Positions 34,410-42,800 of a stretch of DNA of 64,000 bases are shown here, piece by piece. The translations under genes and the position numbers were made by a program. The notes below the pieces were generated by a model that saw nothing but the letters and a program-made list of their open reading frames with translations, ran no database searches and was not told the DNA's origin. Location of the stretch: positions 131,720 to 195,719 of the forward strand of contig CALCNX010000049.1 in the NCBI GenBank assembly GCA_937899715.1, read 5' to 3'. This stretch comes from an uncultured bacterium. Its GTDB lineage: Bacteria; Bacteroidota; Ignavibacteria; Kapaibacteriales; UBA4661. Each line of letters opens with the position of its first letter. Position 1 is the first letter of the stretch.

Positions 34410-37083
34410 TTTCCACCTCACTAACGGGAGTTTCGATAATCACTTGCACTGTGCGGTTGTAGAACCGTCCTTCCGGCAGCGCATTGTCGAAGAGCGGTTC
34501 TACCTCGCCAACGCCCTTGGAATCAAGCGATTTGTATTTTGATTGTGCCAGCGAAGCCAGTTCATCCTTCGCTTTTGCGCCCCGTGCGCCGGAGAGTTTC
34601 AGATTATACTCATCCGAACCAATGATGTCCGTATGCCCGACGACCATTGCATCGGACGTAGCGAAGAGGCGCGGCAGCACATACTCCTTCAAAATACGAC
34701 TATTCATCGAACCAACATCGGATTTATCAAAAGGAAACATGATGAGATTGTACCGCTCAAGTGTCTTGTCGGCAATGTGGTCGCGTTTTTTGTCGCCCGT
34801 GGTAATGCGCTTCACAGGAATTGTTGCCGCTTCTGAAAAACACTCGCGCCCCGACCTGTCCTTAACGGAAAAAACAACCGTGAGCGGTTCAGTGCCGGAG
34901 GGAAAGTCCTCCGCATCATTTTTCCAATTCCACATGATAGTGCCGTTTGTTGCTACGTTATCAAAGCGTTTCCAGACTTTATTTCCTTGCAGTATTGTCA
35001 GCGTACGCACGACTGAGGGTGGGGCAGGCGGTGGCGGCGGTTGCCGATACACAGTCTTGCCATTGATAACGACCTTCTCCATTTGCTGTGATTGGGGCTG
35101 TGGGGCGACGGCACGCTCCAGTGCTTGCGGCGAATTGACGGTAAATTGTACGACTTGCGAGGAAGCACTAATGACGGGCGTTCTGTCCACCACAGGCTTG
35201 ATAATATCCCAATCATCGCACAAAATTTCCACGCGCCTGTTTTCTGCCAGACCCAAGCTGTCGTCGCGGTTTGAGGGCACAGCAGGCAAATCTCGTGCAA
35301 CAAGTTTCATGCGCTTCTCGCTAATACCCCAAATGTCGCGCAAGTACGTGAGCACAGTTGTAGCGCGGGCTTTGGACAAACCATTCTTTTTCTCGGCGGC
35401 ATTGGATTGGTCATTGCACCCGACGATAGTGATAGTAGATTTTGGAAATTTACGAAGGCGTGTGCCGAAGACGTTCAGCGTGTGGTAGTATTTGTCCAAT
35501 GTCTCGCCACGAAGTTTTTCTTCGTCGAAAGCATCGGCTTCCTGCGTGGTTTTGAGCAATTTATACCGACTCGGAATTTCGCTTGAGCCTTCATCGAAAA
35601 AGAGGTAGTTTAAAATACGATTCACGCTCACACTCACGACTTCCTCCATTGCCAAGCCTTGAAAGCCTGATTTTATCAGCTTTGCGGCTGTGGGGCGGAG
35701 AAGTGCCGTATTGACGGCTTGCATAACAGAAGCAAGGCTTGGGCGTTCGCCGAATATCAACGTCAAGGGTGTAACATCCGGCATTGTTTCATAGACACCG
35801 CTTGCATTCTTATTCGGGCGAATAACGGTTAGCGTTTGCGCGAGCGAGCCATACTGCCCACTTTGTGCTGTAATGGCAAGACGCAGAGTGTCAACTGGCT
35901 TGTCGAGCGGTCCGAAGTCGAAATCCGTGAGGACTGTTTCAAAGGTGAAGCGTTTTTTGCCGTTCAAGGTGTCGCGGAATGTGCGCTTGGTGATGGGGTT
36001 GTAAATACTGACCGTCGCGGCAGTATTCAGCAATGAGCAGCCGTCCACAACACGCCCCGAAATTGGGATAGCGACTGATAGTGAGCTTTGAGGCACAAAC
36101 GCCATGAAAATATCGTACTTGCCTTGCGCATTCGGAATGTCGGTGCGCTGCGAGGCGAAGTAAAGAACATCTCGTGAGGCAGGGGTACAGATAAATGCCT
36201 CTTTTGCGGCAGTATTAATGGGCTGCCCCAGATTACGCGGCAACGACCATTGGTCTTTTTGGTTGCGAACGGAAATATAAAAATCCGTTTCGCCGTAGTT
36301 CGGCTGGTGCCAGTCGGAGGAAAAGAATAACTCACGGTTATTGGCAGCAATGAAAGGCGACCAATCATCGCCGGGCGTGTTGATAGTATTACCGGCATTT
36401 TTGGCAGGAAGCCAGTTTTTATGCACTGCATCATAATCGGAATACCAAATATCTGCCGAACCATAACCGCCGGGTCTATCTGAGGCAAAATATAGCCGCA
36501 TACCATCAGGGCTAATTGATGGCTGTCCGTCCCACCACCCCGAATTAATGTTTACTCCAAGATTGCGTGGAATTCCCCATTCCCCATTTTCATTAAGTTC
36601 CACAACATAAATATCGCAGAAACCGGATTTCATAATGATACCTTTGGGTGCAGGCAGAACGTCGGGTCGGTCACACCCCGTAAAGTACATTGTTCTGCGG
36701 TTTGCGGCAATAGAAGGTACACCCTCATTTCGTGAAGTATTCAGCCCGTTGTTGGCTATCCGCAATACCGTATCCATATTTATTGGTCTTGTAAATACTG
36801 TGTCTAAGCGGTTTTGTTTTGTACTGTACCAAAAATCATGCGACCAAGTACTATCACTTAGCTTCTTCTTACTTCCAATTCTGCTTGATACAAAATATAA
36901 TGTCTTACCATCTGGGCTAATGGTCGGTGCATAATCAAGACTATCGCTATTAAGCGGTGCACCCGGATTGATAATGCGAACACTTTTGCCCGTGAAAACA
37001 TCTTGCGCGGAAAGCACACTGCAAGCAAACAGCGCCATAAGAGCGAAGCACGGAAGGATGCGGATATGAAACGGGAATGTCAT
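34399..37083 (-). CDS. PD40 propeller/OmpA-family outer-membrane-associated protein
   Basis: An 894-residue exported protein (signal peptide to about residue 28, ending SVLSAQ). Residues about 40-330 contain WD40-like PD40 repeats (DYAPTISPDGKTLYFVSSR, GQPSISPDGMRLYFASDRPG, DDWSPFIAANNRELFFSSD), then a carboxypeptidase-like or Ig strand region. The first OmpA-like module is at about 500-640 (FFDEGSSEIPSRY, LNVFGTRLRKFP, YLRDIWGISEKRM, ENRRVEIL), an Ig-like WNWKNDAEDFPSG region follows, and the last is a canonical OmpA_C (FPFDKSDVGSMNSRIL, VVGHTDIIGSDEYNLKLS). It probably links outer membrane and peptidoglycan. It is co-transcribed with the overlapping gene downstream. Confidence 0.85.
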   Translation of the reverse strand: MTFPFHIRILPCFALMALFACSVLSAQDVFTGKSVRIINPGAPLNSDSLDYAPTISPDGKTLYFVSSRIGSKKKLSDSTWSHDFWYSTKQNRLDTVFTRPINMDTVLRIANNGLNTSRNEGVPSIAANRRTMYFTGCDRPDVLPAPKGIIMKSGFCDIYVVELNENGEWGIPRNLGVNINSGWWDGQPSISPDGMRLYFASDRPGGYGSADIWYSDYDAVHKNWLPAKNAGNTINTPGDDWSPFIAANNRELFFSSDWHQPNYGETDFYISVRNQKDQWSLPRNLGQPINTAAKEAFICTPASRDVLYFASQRTDIPNAQGKYDIFMAFVPQSSLSVAIPISGRVVDGCSLLNTAATVSIYNPITKRTFRDTLNGKKRFTFETVLTDFDFGPLDKPVDTLRLAITAQSGQYGSLAQTLTVIRPNKNASGVYETMPDVTPLTLIFGERPSLASVMQAVNTALLRPTAAKLIKSGFQGLAMEEVVSVSVNRILNYLFFDEGSSEIPSRYKLLKTTQEADAFDEEKLRGETLDKYYHTLNVFGTRLRKFPKSTITIVGCNDQSNAAEKKNGLSKARATTVLTYLRDIWGISEKRMKLVARDLPAVPSNRDDSLGLAENRRVEILCDDWDIIKPVVDRTPVISASSQVVQFTVNSPQALERAVAPQPQSQQMEKVVINGKTVYRQPPPPPAPPSVVRTLTILQGNKVWKRFDNVATNGTIMWNWKNDAEDFPSGTEPLTVVFSVKDRSGRECFSEAATIPVKRITTGDKKRDHIADKTLERYNLIMFPFDKSDVGSMNSRILKEYVLPRLFATSDAMVVGHTDIIGSDEYNLKLSGARGAKAKDELASLAQSKYKSLDSKGVGEVEPLFDNALPEGRFYNRTVQVIIETPVSEVENEK

Positions 37084-37164
37084 GGTATCAAAAAAATATG
37101 AAACATTACTCACCATTGGAGACGGAAGAGCGAGAAAAAAGTTTAGAAAAACCGTGTCGCTATT

Positions 37165-38259
37165 CTATTCCACAACTATAAGGTGCTTCGGCGTGGCGCT
37201 TGTCAAGACCTCACAGCCCGATTCGGTCAGCCACACATCGTCTTCGATGCGGACACCACAGCGCTCTGCCAAATAGACACCCGGCTCAATCGTAATGACC
37301 GCCCCCACTGGTGCGATGTCGTCCGGGAAACGGTACGAAACGCTAGGTTTTTCATGCACCTCGCGTCCCAAGCCGTGTCCAAGCCCATGCGCAAAGTCTT
37401 CGGCGTAACCCGCTTCTTTGATGATGTCCCGGGCAACTGCATCCAGCTCTGCCACCTTCATCCCGCCTTTTGCCACCTCGATTGCTGCTTCGTTTGCACG
37501 CAGTACCAACTCAAAAATAGCGCGGTCAAAAAGGTTTGGCTCGCCGACGGCAAAGGTGCGAGTAATGTCGCTGTAAAAACCTTGTGCGCGGCAGCCAAAA
37601 TCAAGCGTGACGAGTTCGCCGTGCTGAATGACCTTATTCGAGGCGCGTCCGTGCGGGAGAGCACCGCGCACGCCGCTTGCCACAATCGTTTCAAAGCCCT
37701 CACCTTCCGAACCTAGTTTTTTAGAGACGTAGGCGACTTCGGCAGCAACGTCGTTTTCAGTCATCCCGGCTTTGGTGGAGCGGAGTACGTGGTCATAGAC
37801 TTTTGCGGCAATTTCGGCTGCTTCGCGTATTGCACCCGCTTCTTCACGGGTTTTGACCATGATGACGGCTTCGACCATCCCCACAAGCGGCTGCCACTCG
37901 CGCCCTTCCACAATTTTCTTCATCACTTCTGCCGACGCTACTGACGTATGCGAAGCCTCAAAGCCTATACTCTGTGCGCCTTCCAGCAGTTGCTTCTCGT
38001 GAACGTATTTCCACCATTCCCGTTCGATGTGAATAGTCAAATTTGGTAACGCAACTACTTCTTGACGTGCCTGTTCGGTGTATCGTCCATCGGTGAGAAA
38101 ATGCACCGATGAACGTGTCAACACAAGCAGTGCACTTGAACCTGTAAAGCCTGTCAAATACGCCACGTGCGGAACGTGCGTGATGATGAGCGCTTCGATT
38201 TTTCGCCGTTCAAATTCGCTGCGGAGCGTGCTTATGCGGTGTTCGTGAATGGTGGTCAT
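37165..38259 (-). CDS. pepP: Xaa-Pro peptidase (M24 family)
   Basis: A 364-residue metallopeptidase. The N-terminal creatinase-like domain (about 1-130: LIITHVPHVAYLTGFTGSSA) precedes the pita-bread catalytic domain. The metal ligands are Asp in VTLDFGCRAQGFYSDITRTF, His in DFAHGLGHGLGREVHEKP, Glu in VITIEPGVYL and the final Glu in GVRIEDDVWLTESG. It cleaves an N-terminal residue preceding proline or a dipeptide X-Pro. The gene symbol is approximate, as pepP and pepQ are not separable here. ATG 38259 is four bases past the panB stop, so the two are coupled. A longer frame overlaps panB. Confidence 0.92.
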   Translation of the reverse strand: MTTIHEHRISTLRSEFERRKIEALIITHVPHVAYLTGFTGSSALLVLTRSSVHFLTDGRYTEQARQEVVALPNLTIHIEREWWKYVHEKQLLEGAQSIGFEASHTSVASAEVMKKIVEGREWQPLVGMVEAVIMVKTREEAGAIREAAEIAAKVYDHVLRSTKAGMTENDVAAEVAYVSKKLGSEGEGFETIVASGVRGALPHGRASNKVIQHGELVTLDFGCRAQGFYSDITRTFAVGEPNLFDRAIFELVLRANEAAIEVAKGGMKVAELDAVARDIIKEAGYAEDFAHGLGHGLGREVHEKPSVSYRFPDDIAPVGAVITIEPGVYLAERCGVRIEDDVWLTESGCEVLTSATPKHLIVVE

Positions 38260-38263
38260 GGTC

Positions 38264-39160
38264 TCAATAACTCTCCTCTTCCGACGGAAACGTCGAAGTC
38301 CGCACATCGTTGATGTATTGCCCGACCGCTTCCAGCATTCGTTCACGCATCACGTCGTAGCGCCGTACAAAGCGCGGTTGAAAGTCGTTGGTGATGCCGA
38401 GCATATCGGTATAAACAAGTATCTGTCCGTCGCAGTGAACGCCCGCACCGATGCCAATGGTTGGTATTGTGAGCGCTTCGGTGATTTGCCGTGCGAGTTC
38501 GGATGGAATTTTTTCCAGAACAATAGCAAAGCAACCTGCCCGCTCCAAGTCTTTCGCATCACGCAGAATCTGGTCAGCTTCTTTCTTTTCCGTGCCGCGC
38601 GTCCTGTACGAACCAAATTGATGAATACTCTGCGGTGTAAGCCCCAAGTGCCCCATCACGGGAATACCCGCTTCGCTGATATGTGCTACAATTTCCAATA
38701 CGCGGTGTCCACCTTCCAGCTTCACAGCGCTTGCACCTGCTTCTTTCATCAATCTTCCCGCATTGCGGAATGCCTCTTCGGGTGAGATCTGGTAGGACAT
38801 GAACGGCATATCTGCCACGACCATTGAGCGCATCACACCGCGCAAAACTGCTTTGGTATGATAAATGATTTCGTCCAACGTCACGGGAATCGTGGTCTCG
38901 TGCCCTTGCACGACGTTGGCAACCGAATCGCCGACGAGCAGCAAATCAATGCCCGCTTCATCGAAAATTTGTGCCATTGTTGCATCGTAAGCCGTCAGAC
39001 ACGAAAAACGCTCGCCGCGCTTTTTGCGTTCCAGCAATGTTTGCCGTGTAACGCGCTTGGTACGGCGCACGGCGGGTGCTCCGTAAATAGGAGTATCGGA
39101 TTCAGGCTTTTGCTGTTGCAAGGAGGCTTTCGTGCCGAATTGTTTTGTGGGATCGTTCAT
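38264..39160 (-). CDS. panB: 3-Methyl-2-oxobutanoate hydroxymethyltransferase
   Basis: A 298-residue enzyme that makes ketopantoate, the first dedicated step of pantothenate synthesis. The family motifs are CLTAYDATMAQIFDEAGIDL, LLVGDSVANVVQGHETTIPV, the catalytic Glu region KLEGG, GHLGLTPQSIHQFGSY and GIGAGVHCDGQILVYTDMLG. It has an N-terminal extension of about 30 residues before the barrel. It is encoded with a Xaa-Pro peptidase four bases downstream, whose connection to pantothenate is unclear. panC, panD and panE are not in view. Confidence 0.96.
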   Translation of the reverse strand: MNDPTKQFGTKASLQQQKPESDTPIYGAPAVRRTKRVTRQTLLERKKRGERFSCLTAYDATMAQIFDEAGIDLLLVGDSVANVVQGHETTIPVTLDEIIYHTKAVLRGVMRSMVVADMPFMSYQISPEEAFRNAGRLMKEAGASAVKLEGGHRVLEIVAHISEAGIPVMGHLGLTPQSIHQFGSYRTRGTEKKEADQILRDAKDLERAGCFAIVLEKIPSELARQITEALTIPTIGIGAGVHCDGQILVYTDMLGITNDFQPRFVRRYDVMRERMLEAVGQYINDVRTSTFPSEEESY

Positions 39161-39227
39161 AAATGCTCTAAAATCTTGTGGTAGAATCTCGTGGTAAGAG
39201 GTAGTGTGAGATGTATTTCACGAACGA

Positions 39228-39254
39228 TGCAGCCCACGACAAGAATGGGCTGCA
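39228..39254 (-). terminator. Hairpin after the SDR gene
   Basis: TGCAGCCCA (39228-39236) pairs with TGGGCTGCA (39246-39254), 21 bases past the SDR stop codon. The minus-strand side lacks a T-run (TCGTTCGTG), so it is a weak terminator or a processed 3' hairpin. On the plus strand TCGTTTTT follows. Confidence 0.4.
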
Positions 39255-39275
39255 CCGTATCGTTTTTCTGTACGA

Positions 39276-40133
39276 TTATTTCTTTGGTTTCATTGCATGG
39301 AACATTTGTTTAAGCGGCTTACGGTCGAATCCACTCACAAAGAGATTGAATTCGCCGCCCGCCAAGCGCTCGCCACCGTCAATGGTGACGCATTCGCCAG
39401 TAATATAACCTGCCATATCGGACATGAGAAATACTGCCAAATTTGCCAATTCCTCGTGCTTGCCCACACGCCCCAGTGCTACGCGCTTGATGTACATTTC
39501 CTGAAGCTCTTTGGTTGGCATGAGGCGTGACCATGCACCTTCGGTGGGGAAGGGTCCGGGCGCAATCGAATTGACGCGAATGCCGTAGGTTCCCCATTCG
39601 TAGGCGAGAGTGGTGGTGAGTGCATACACGCCTGCCTTTGCGCACGCTGAGGGCAGCACAAAAGCTGAACCCGTCTCGGTATAGGTCGTTACGATGCTCA
39701 AGATAGAGCCTTGGCGCTCGTTGTTGATAAGATAATTGCCAAAATGCTGTGTGCAATTAAACGTGCCGTGTAGAACAATATCTACCACCGATTTGAAGCC
39801 GTTGGGAGAAATATCTTCCGATGGTGAAAGGAAATTACCCGCAGCATTATTGACCAAGCCCTCCAGCGAGCCAAATTCTTCCACAAGGCGCTTCATCATT
39901 ACCCCGACAGCATCAAAATCGCGGACATCCACAGGGTGCGTGAGCACTTTTATATGGGGCTGCTTTACCGCTTCAATTTCTTTTGCTGCCTCGCGGAGCT
40001 TGTCCTCCGTGCGCCCACAAATAGCTACGTTTGCGCCGTGCGCCGCGAAATGTTTTGCCATCGAAAGCCCCAAGCCGCTTCCGCCACCGGTGACTAAAAT
40101 ACTTTTACCATTGAGTGTGTCGGGTGTAAACAT
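39276..40133 (-). CDS. 2,4-Dienoyl-CoA reductase-like short-chain dehydrogenase
   Basis: A 285-residue SDR with the NAD(P) motif ILVTGGGSGLGLSMAKHF, the structural NNAAGNF loop and the C-terminal PGPFPTEGAWSRLMPT, GRVGKHEELANLAVFLMSD and ITGECVTIDGGE. Instead of the usual YxxxK it reads LPSACAKAG, with tyrosine in the preceding TTYTETGSAF. This is the layout of mitochondrial DECR1-type 2,4-dienoyl-CoA reductases, whose Tyr and Lys are placed that way. It would serve beta-oxidation of unsaturated fatty acids with the acyl-CoA dehydrogenase at 7 kb. The gene is single and weakly flanked. Confidence 0.85.
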   Translation of the reverse strand: MFTPDTLNGKSILVTGGGSGLGLSMAKHFAAHGANVAICGRTEDKLREAAKEIEAVKQPHIKVLTHPVDVRDFDAVGVMMKRLVEEFGSLEGLVNNAAGNFLSPSEDISPNGFKSVVDIVLHGTFNCTQHFGNYLINNERQGSILSIVTTYTETGSAFVLPSACAKAGVYALTTTLAYEWGTYGIRVNSIAPGPFPTEGAWSRLMPTKELQEMYIKRVALGRVGKHEELANLAVFLMSDMAGYITGECVTIDGGERLAGGEFNLFVSGFDRKPLKQMFHAMKPKK

Positions 40134-40192
40134 GATGATTCCTCAAGAAGTGAGATAAAAAAGAGTTGTGAGTTCGGTATAAAAACAAGAGT

Positions 40193-42733
40193 TCATGCCG
40201 CATCCTCTAAAAGACGGTCTTTGAAGCGCTGATACAAATACGATACCAAAAGCAGCACCACGCCCAGACCAATAAACGAGCCAATGCGATACGGTGTAGT
40301 GAGAAACGATAAATCGTAGAGAAATATCTTCAGCACCGACACGCCTGCCAAACCAAGTGCGACGAGGCGTAATGCCCTCAGACGGCGCACAAACCCGCCA
40401 ATCATCATCGCTGCCGCATACAGCAGCCAGGCGCTAGAAATAGCGAGCTGTTGCGCATATTGGAGCGCTATTATCTTTTCGCCAATGGTTGCGTTCTCCT
40501 GTACTGCCGCCGGGAGTGCATAGAGTAGCATGACTTGGCTATGGAAGTAGTCGGATGCTTCGCCCGTCAGCACGGTAAAAAGCAGCATGAGCGCAGTTCC
40601 GCCAACAACGGGACGAATGGAAGAAGCGAAGATTGCGGGAAGTGTTGAATTTGTTGTGTCAAAAATTTTCCATAGCGCCAACGTTGCGCCCAATGCCATA
40701 AGCAGTGCCACTACGCGGTGATTGAGCACAAGTGCCCACTCAATAGCAGGCTCATAGACGAAGCCGCGTAGTATCAGCATTCCAAAGGTTAGTACGCCAA
40801 TTAGGAGCGCCATCCACGTTACTTCTTTCCATAATAACTTGCGTCCCAGCCATGCCAGCATGACAACGAATACCGTAAAGGCAATTCCCATAATCTGGAA
40901 CTGACGGTACTCGCCGTGTACAATAGGATGCAAGGCGGAATACGACTGCTCCAAAAGAAAAATGTGGCTGAATTTGTAGATAATGGCGTTTGCGCCCACG
41001 ATGACCCACGCAAAATGGAATACATTCACAAGGCGGAGTTTCCCGACGCGCTCATCCTGCTTGGCGAGGCGAGGAAAGAGCGCTCCAACGGCAATAAACG
41101 CCATCATGCCCACCGTGTACATCATAAGCGGCAAATCAACAAGTGACAGGAGCGTAGGCTCTTTCTGTGATTGCAGAAGTGCTTGAAAAGGGCTTATCAT
41201 GTTGTGCAGCGTTTGCCAAAAGAGTAGAAAGAAAAAGACCACCAAGGACAATGCCGCTCCTGAAAGGCTCACAAACGTATAGCGCCAGCGTACTCCCGCC
41301 CAAAAGAGAAAGGCAAACTCAACCGACCACGCAATAATCGTCCACTCTTTATCAAGTTGCTGCGATGTGGCGACAATCATTTGGATAATCGCCGTCATGG
41401 TGTAGCGCATAAACGCAAAGCGGTGTTCCGGCTGCTGCACGCGAACAAGCTGCGAGGCAAGGAAGTAAGCGGTTCCGTAGAACAGACTAAAAACAGGCAT
41501 CCAGCGCGGGTGCGCATCGTAGATGATAGTGAAAAATGCGGCGTACGAAACGCTTGAATTGAGAAAAGAATCTATGCGTCGCCATGGGGCATCCAATGTG
41601 GAACGCCCGCTTGCTGCGCGGTACAAGTCCACCGTAAAGAACATTATCCAGAAAAGCAGCGCAAAGCCAAGCGTCATCCAGAAGTGCTCCAGCGTGGTAT
41701 AAGCATTTGCATACCAAATCCCACATACGCCGTAGGTGGCGATAAAGCTGAGTGGCTTGAGCACAAACCAATCATCACGCCTGAGTACCAATGCCAACAT
41801 TCCCAGCGACAAAATCGTGAGATAACTCATTAAGCCAAATGGGTTTGGCTGTTCGCTGTGAATCAGAAGTGGCGTGAGATAGCCGCCAAACCAGGCTAAA
41901 AGCGCGATGGAAAGAGCATTATACCGCAGAGCCAGCACAAAACCTATCACCGTAACGCCTATCATGCCTGCAAATGCCTGCATAACAGGCAAGAGATGAT
42001 AGAAATTATAGGCAGCATAGACCGATAGATACAGCGTTCCAATGCCTGCGCCTGTCAGCCCTTGTGCGAAAATGGGAAGTTTTTTGCGCTGCATCTGCTC
42101 GGCTCCGCCAATAAAGGCTGCGCCCAAGAGCACACCAATCAAAATACGCAACGGCTCGCTAATGATGTCGTTATCAAACGCATATTTCAGAAAGAAGCCA
42201 ATGCCAATCACAATCGCCGCCGCACCAATTCGATTGAACAAACGTCCGCCGATAAGCGATTCCCATTCGGTGTTCGTGCGTGACGGCTTGACGGGATGTG
42301 GCTTTACAGGAGGCTGGGGCGCTTCGGTGCTTTGTTGCGATTTGCTTTCGTTAGCGGTTTCTTTCGGTGCAGGTGCGGGAGGAACAGGTGTTGGCGACGG
42401 TGCTGCGAGAGCGGTGTCTTGTGAAGCGTCGAAAGAACTTGCTTCCGATGCTGTTTCTTGCTTGAGTGTTTCGAGGTCAATGAGCGTTGCAAGCTGATGT
42501 GGTGCAATGCGATGAGGTGTGCCCGATGGGTTTGCCATAGCAGGTACTTGCCCGACACCCAAGCCGCTTTGCAGAGAAGATTGTTCTACATTGCGCTCCA
42601 GAGCACTTAAACGTTTCCGCAAATCCCAGACTTCACGTTCCAAAAAACGTGTTTTGCGCATCGTCGTGAAAAGCATGATGAGCGGCAAGAAAAAGACCGC
42701 CAAACCGAGCAGTATGTAAAAAACATCTTCCAT
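40193..42733 (-). CDS. DUF2339 polytopic membrane protein
   Basis: An 846-residue integral membrane protein with about twenty or more predicted helices. The N-terminus has one helix, then a coiled coil (REVWDLRKRLSALERNVEQS) and a Pro/Ala/Ser-rich linker, followed by WESLIGGRLFNRIGAAAIVIG, the family start after which helices run to the end. DUF2339 proteins (PF10101) are of unknown function. Some members are linked to cell envelope or carbohydrate metabolism. No catalytic motif is evident. It is divergent from nothing nearby and lies between the SDR gene and an OmpA-type gene, all on the minus strand. Confidence 0.88.
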   Translation of the reverse strand: MEDVFYILLGLAVFFLPLIMLFTTMRKTRFLEREVWDLRKRLSALERNVEQSSLQSGLGVGQVPAMANPSGTPHRIAPHQLATLIDLETLKQETASEASSFDASQDTALAAPSPTPVPPAPAPKETANESKSQQSTEAPQPPVKPHPVKPSRTNTEWESLIGGRLFNRIGAAAIVIGIGFFLKYAFDNDIISEPLRILIGVLLGAAFIGGAEQMQRKKLPIFAQGLTGAGIGTLYLSVYAAYNFYHLLPVMQAFAGMIGVTVIGFVLALRYNALSIALLAWFGGYLTPLLIHSEQPNPFGLMSYLTILSLGMLALVLRRDDWFVLKPLSFIATYGVCGIWYANAYTTLEHFWMTLGFALLFWIMFFTVDLYRAASGRSTLDAPWRRIDSFLNSSVSYAAFFTIIYDAHPRWMPVFSLFYGTAYFLASQLVRVQQPEHRFAFMRYTMTAIIQMIVATSQQLDKEWTIIAWSVEFAFLFWAGVRWRYTFVSLSGAALSLVVFFFLLFWQTLHNMISPFQALLQSQKEPTLLSLVDLPLMMYTVGMMAFIAVGALFPRLAKQDERVGKLRLVNVFHFAWVIVGANAIIYKFSHIFLLEQSYSALHPIVHGEYRQFQIMGIAFTVFVVMLAWLGRKLLWKEVTWMALLIGVLTFGMLILRGFVYEPAIEWALVLNHRVVALLMALGATLALWKIFDTTNSTLPAIFASSIRPVVGGTALMLLFTVLTGEASDYFHSQVMLLYALPAAVQENATIGEKIIALQYAQQLAISSAWLLYAAAMMIGGFVRRLRALRLVALGLAGVSVLKIFLYDLSFLTTPYRIGSFIGLGVVLLLVSYLYQRFKDRLLEDAA

Positions 42734-42800
42734 AGCCGTTCTTTCTTTGGGTAGTAAAAGCTGTTGTCCTCAAAAAAAAACACTCCGAAAAGCGCGAAGA

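Noticed and set aside
34484..35488. Open frame of over 300 codons on the plus strand opposite the OmpA protein
   Set aside because: Ser/Cys/Arg-rich shadow of a recognisable OmpA coding region.
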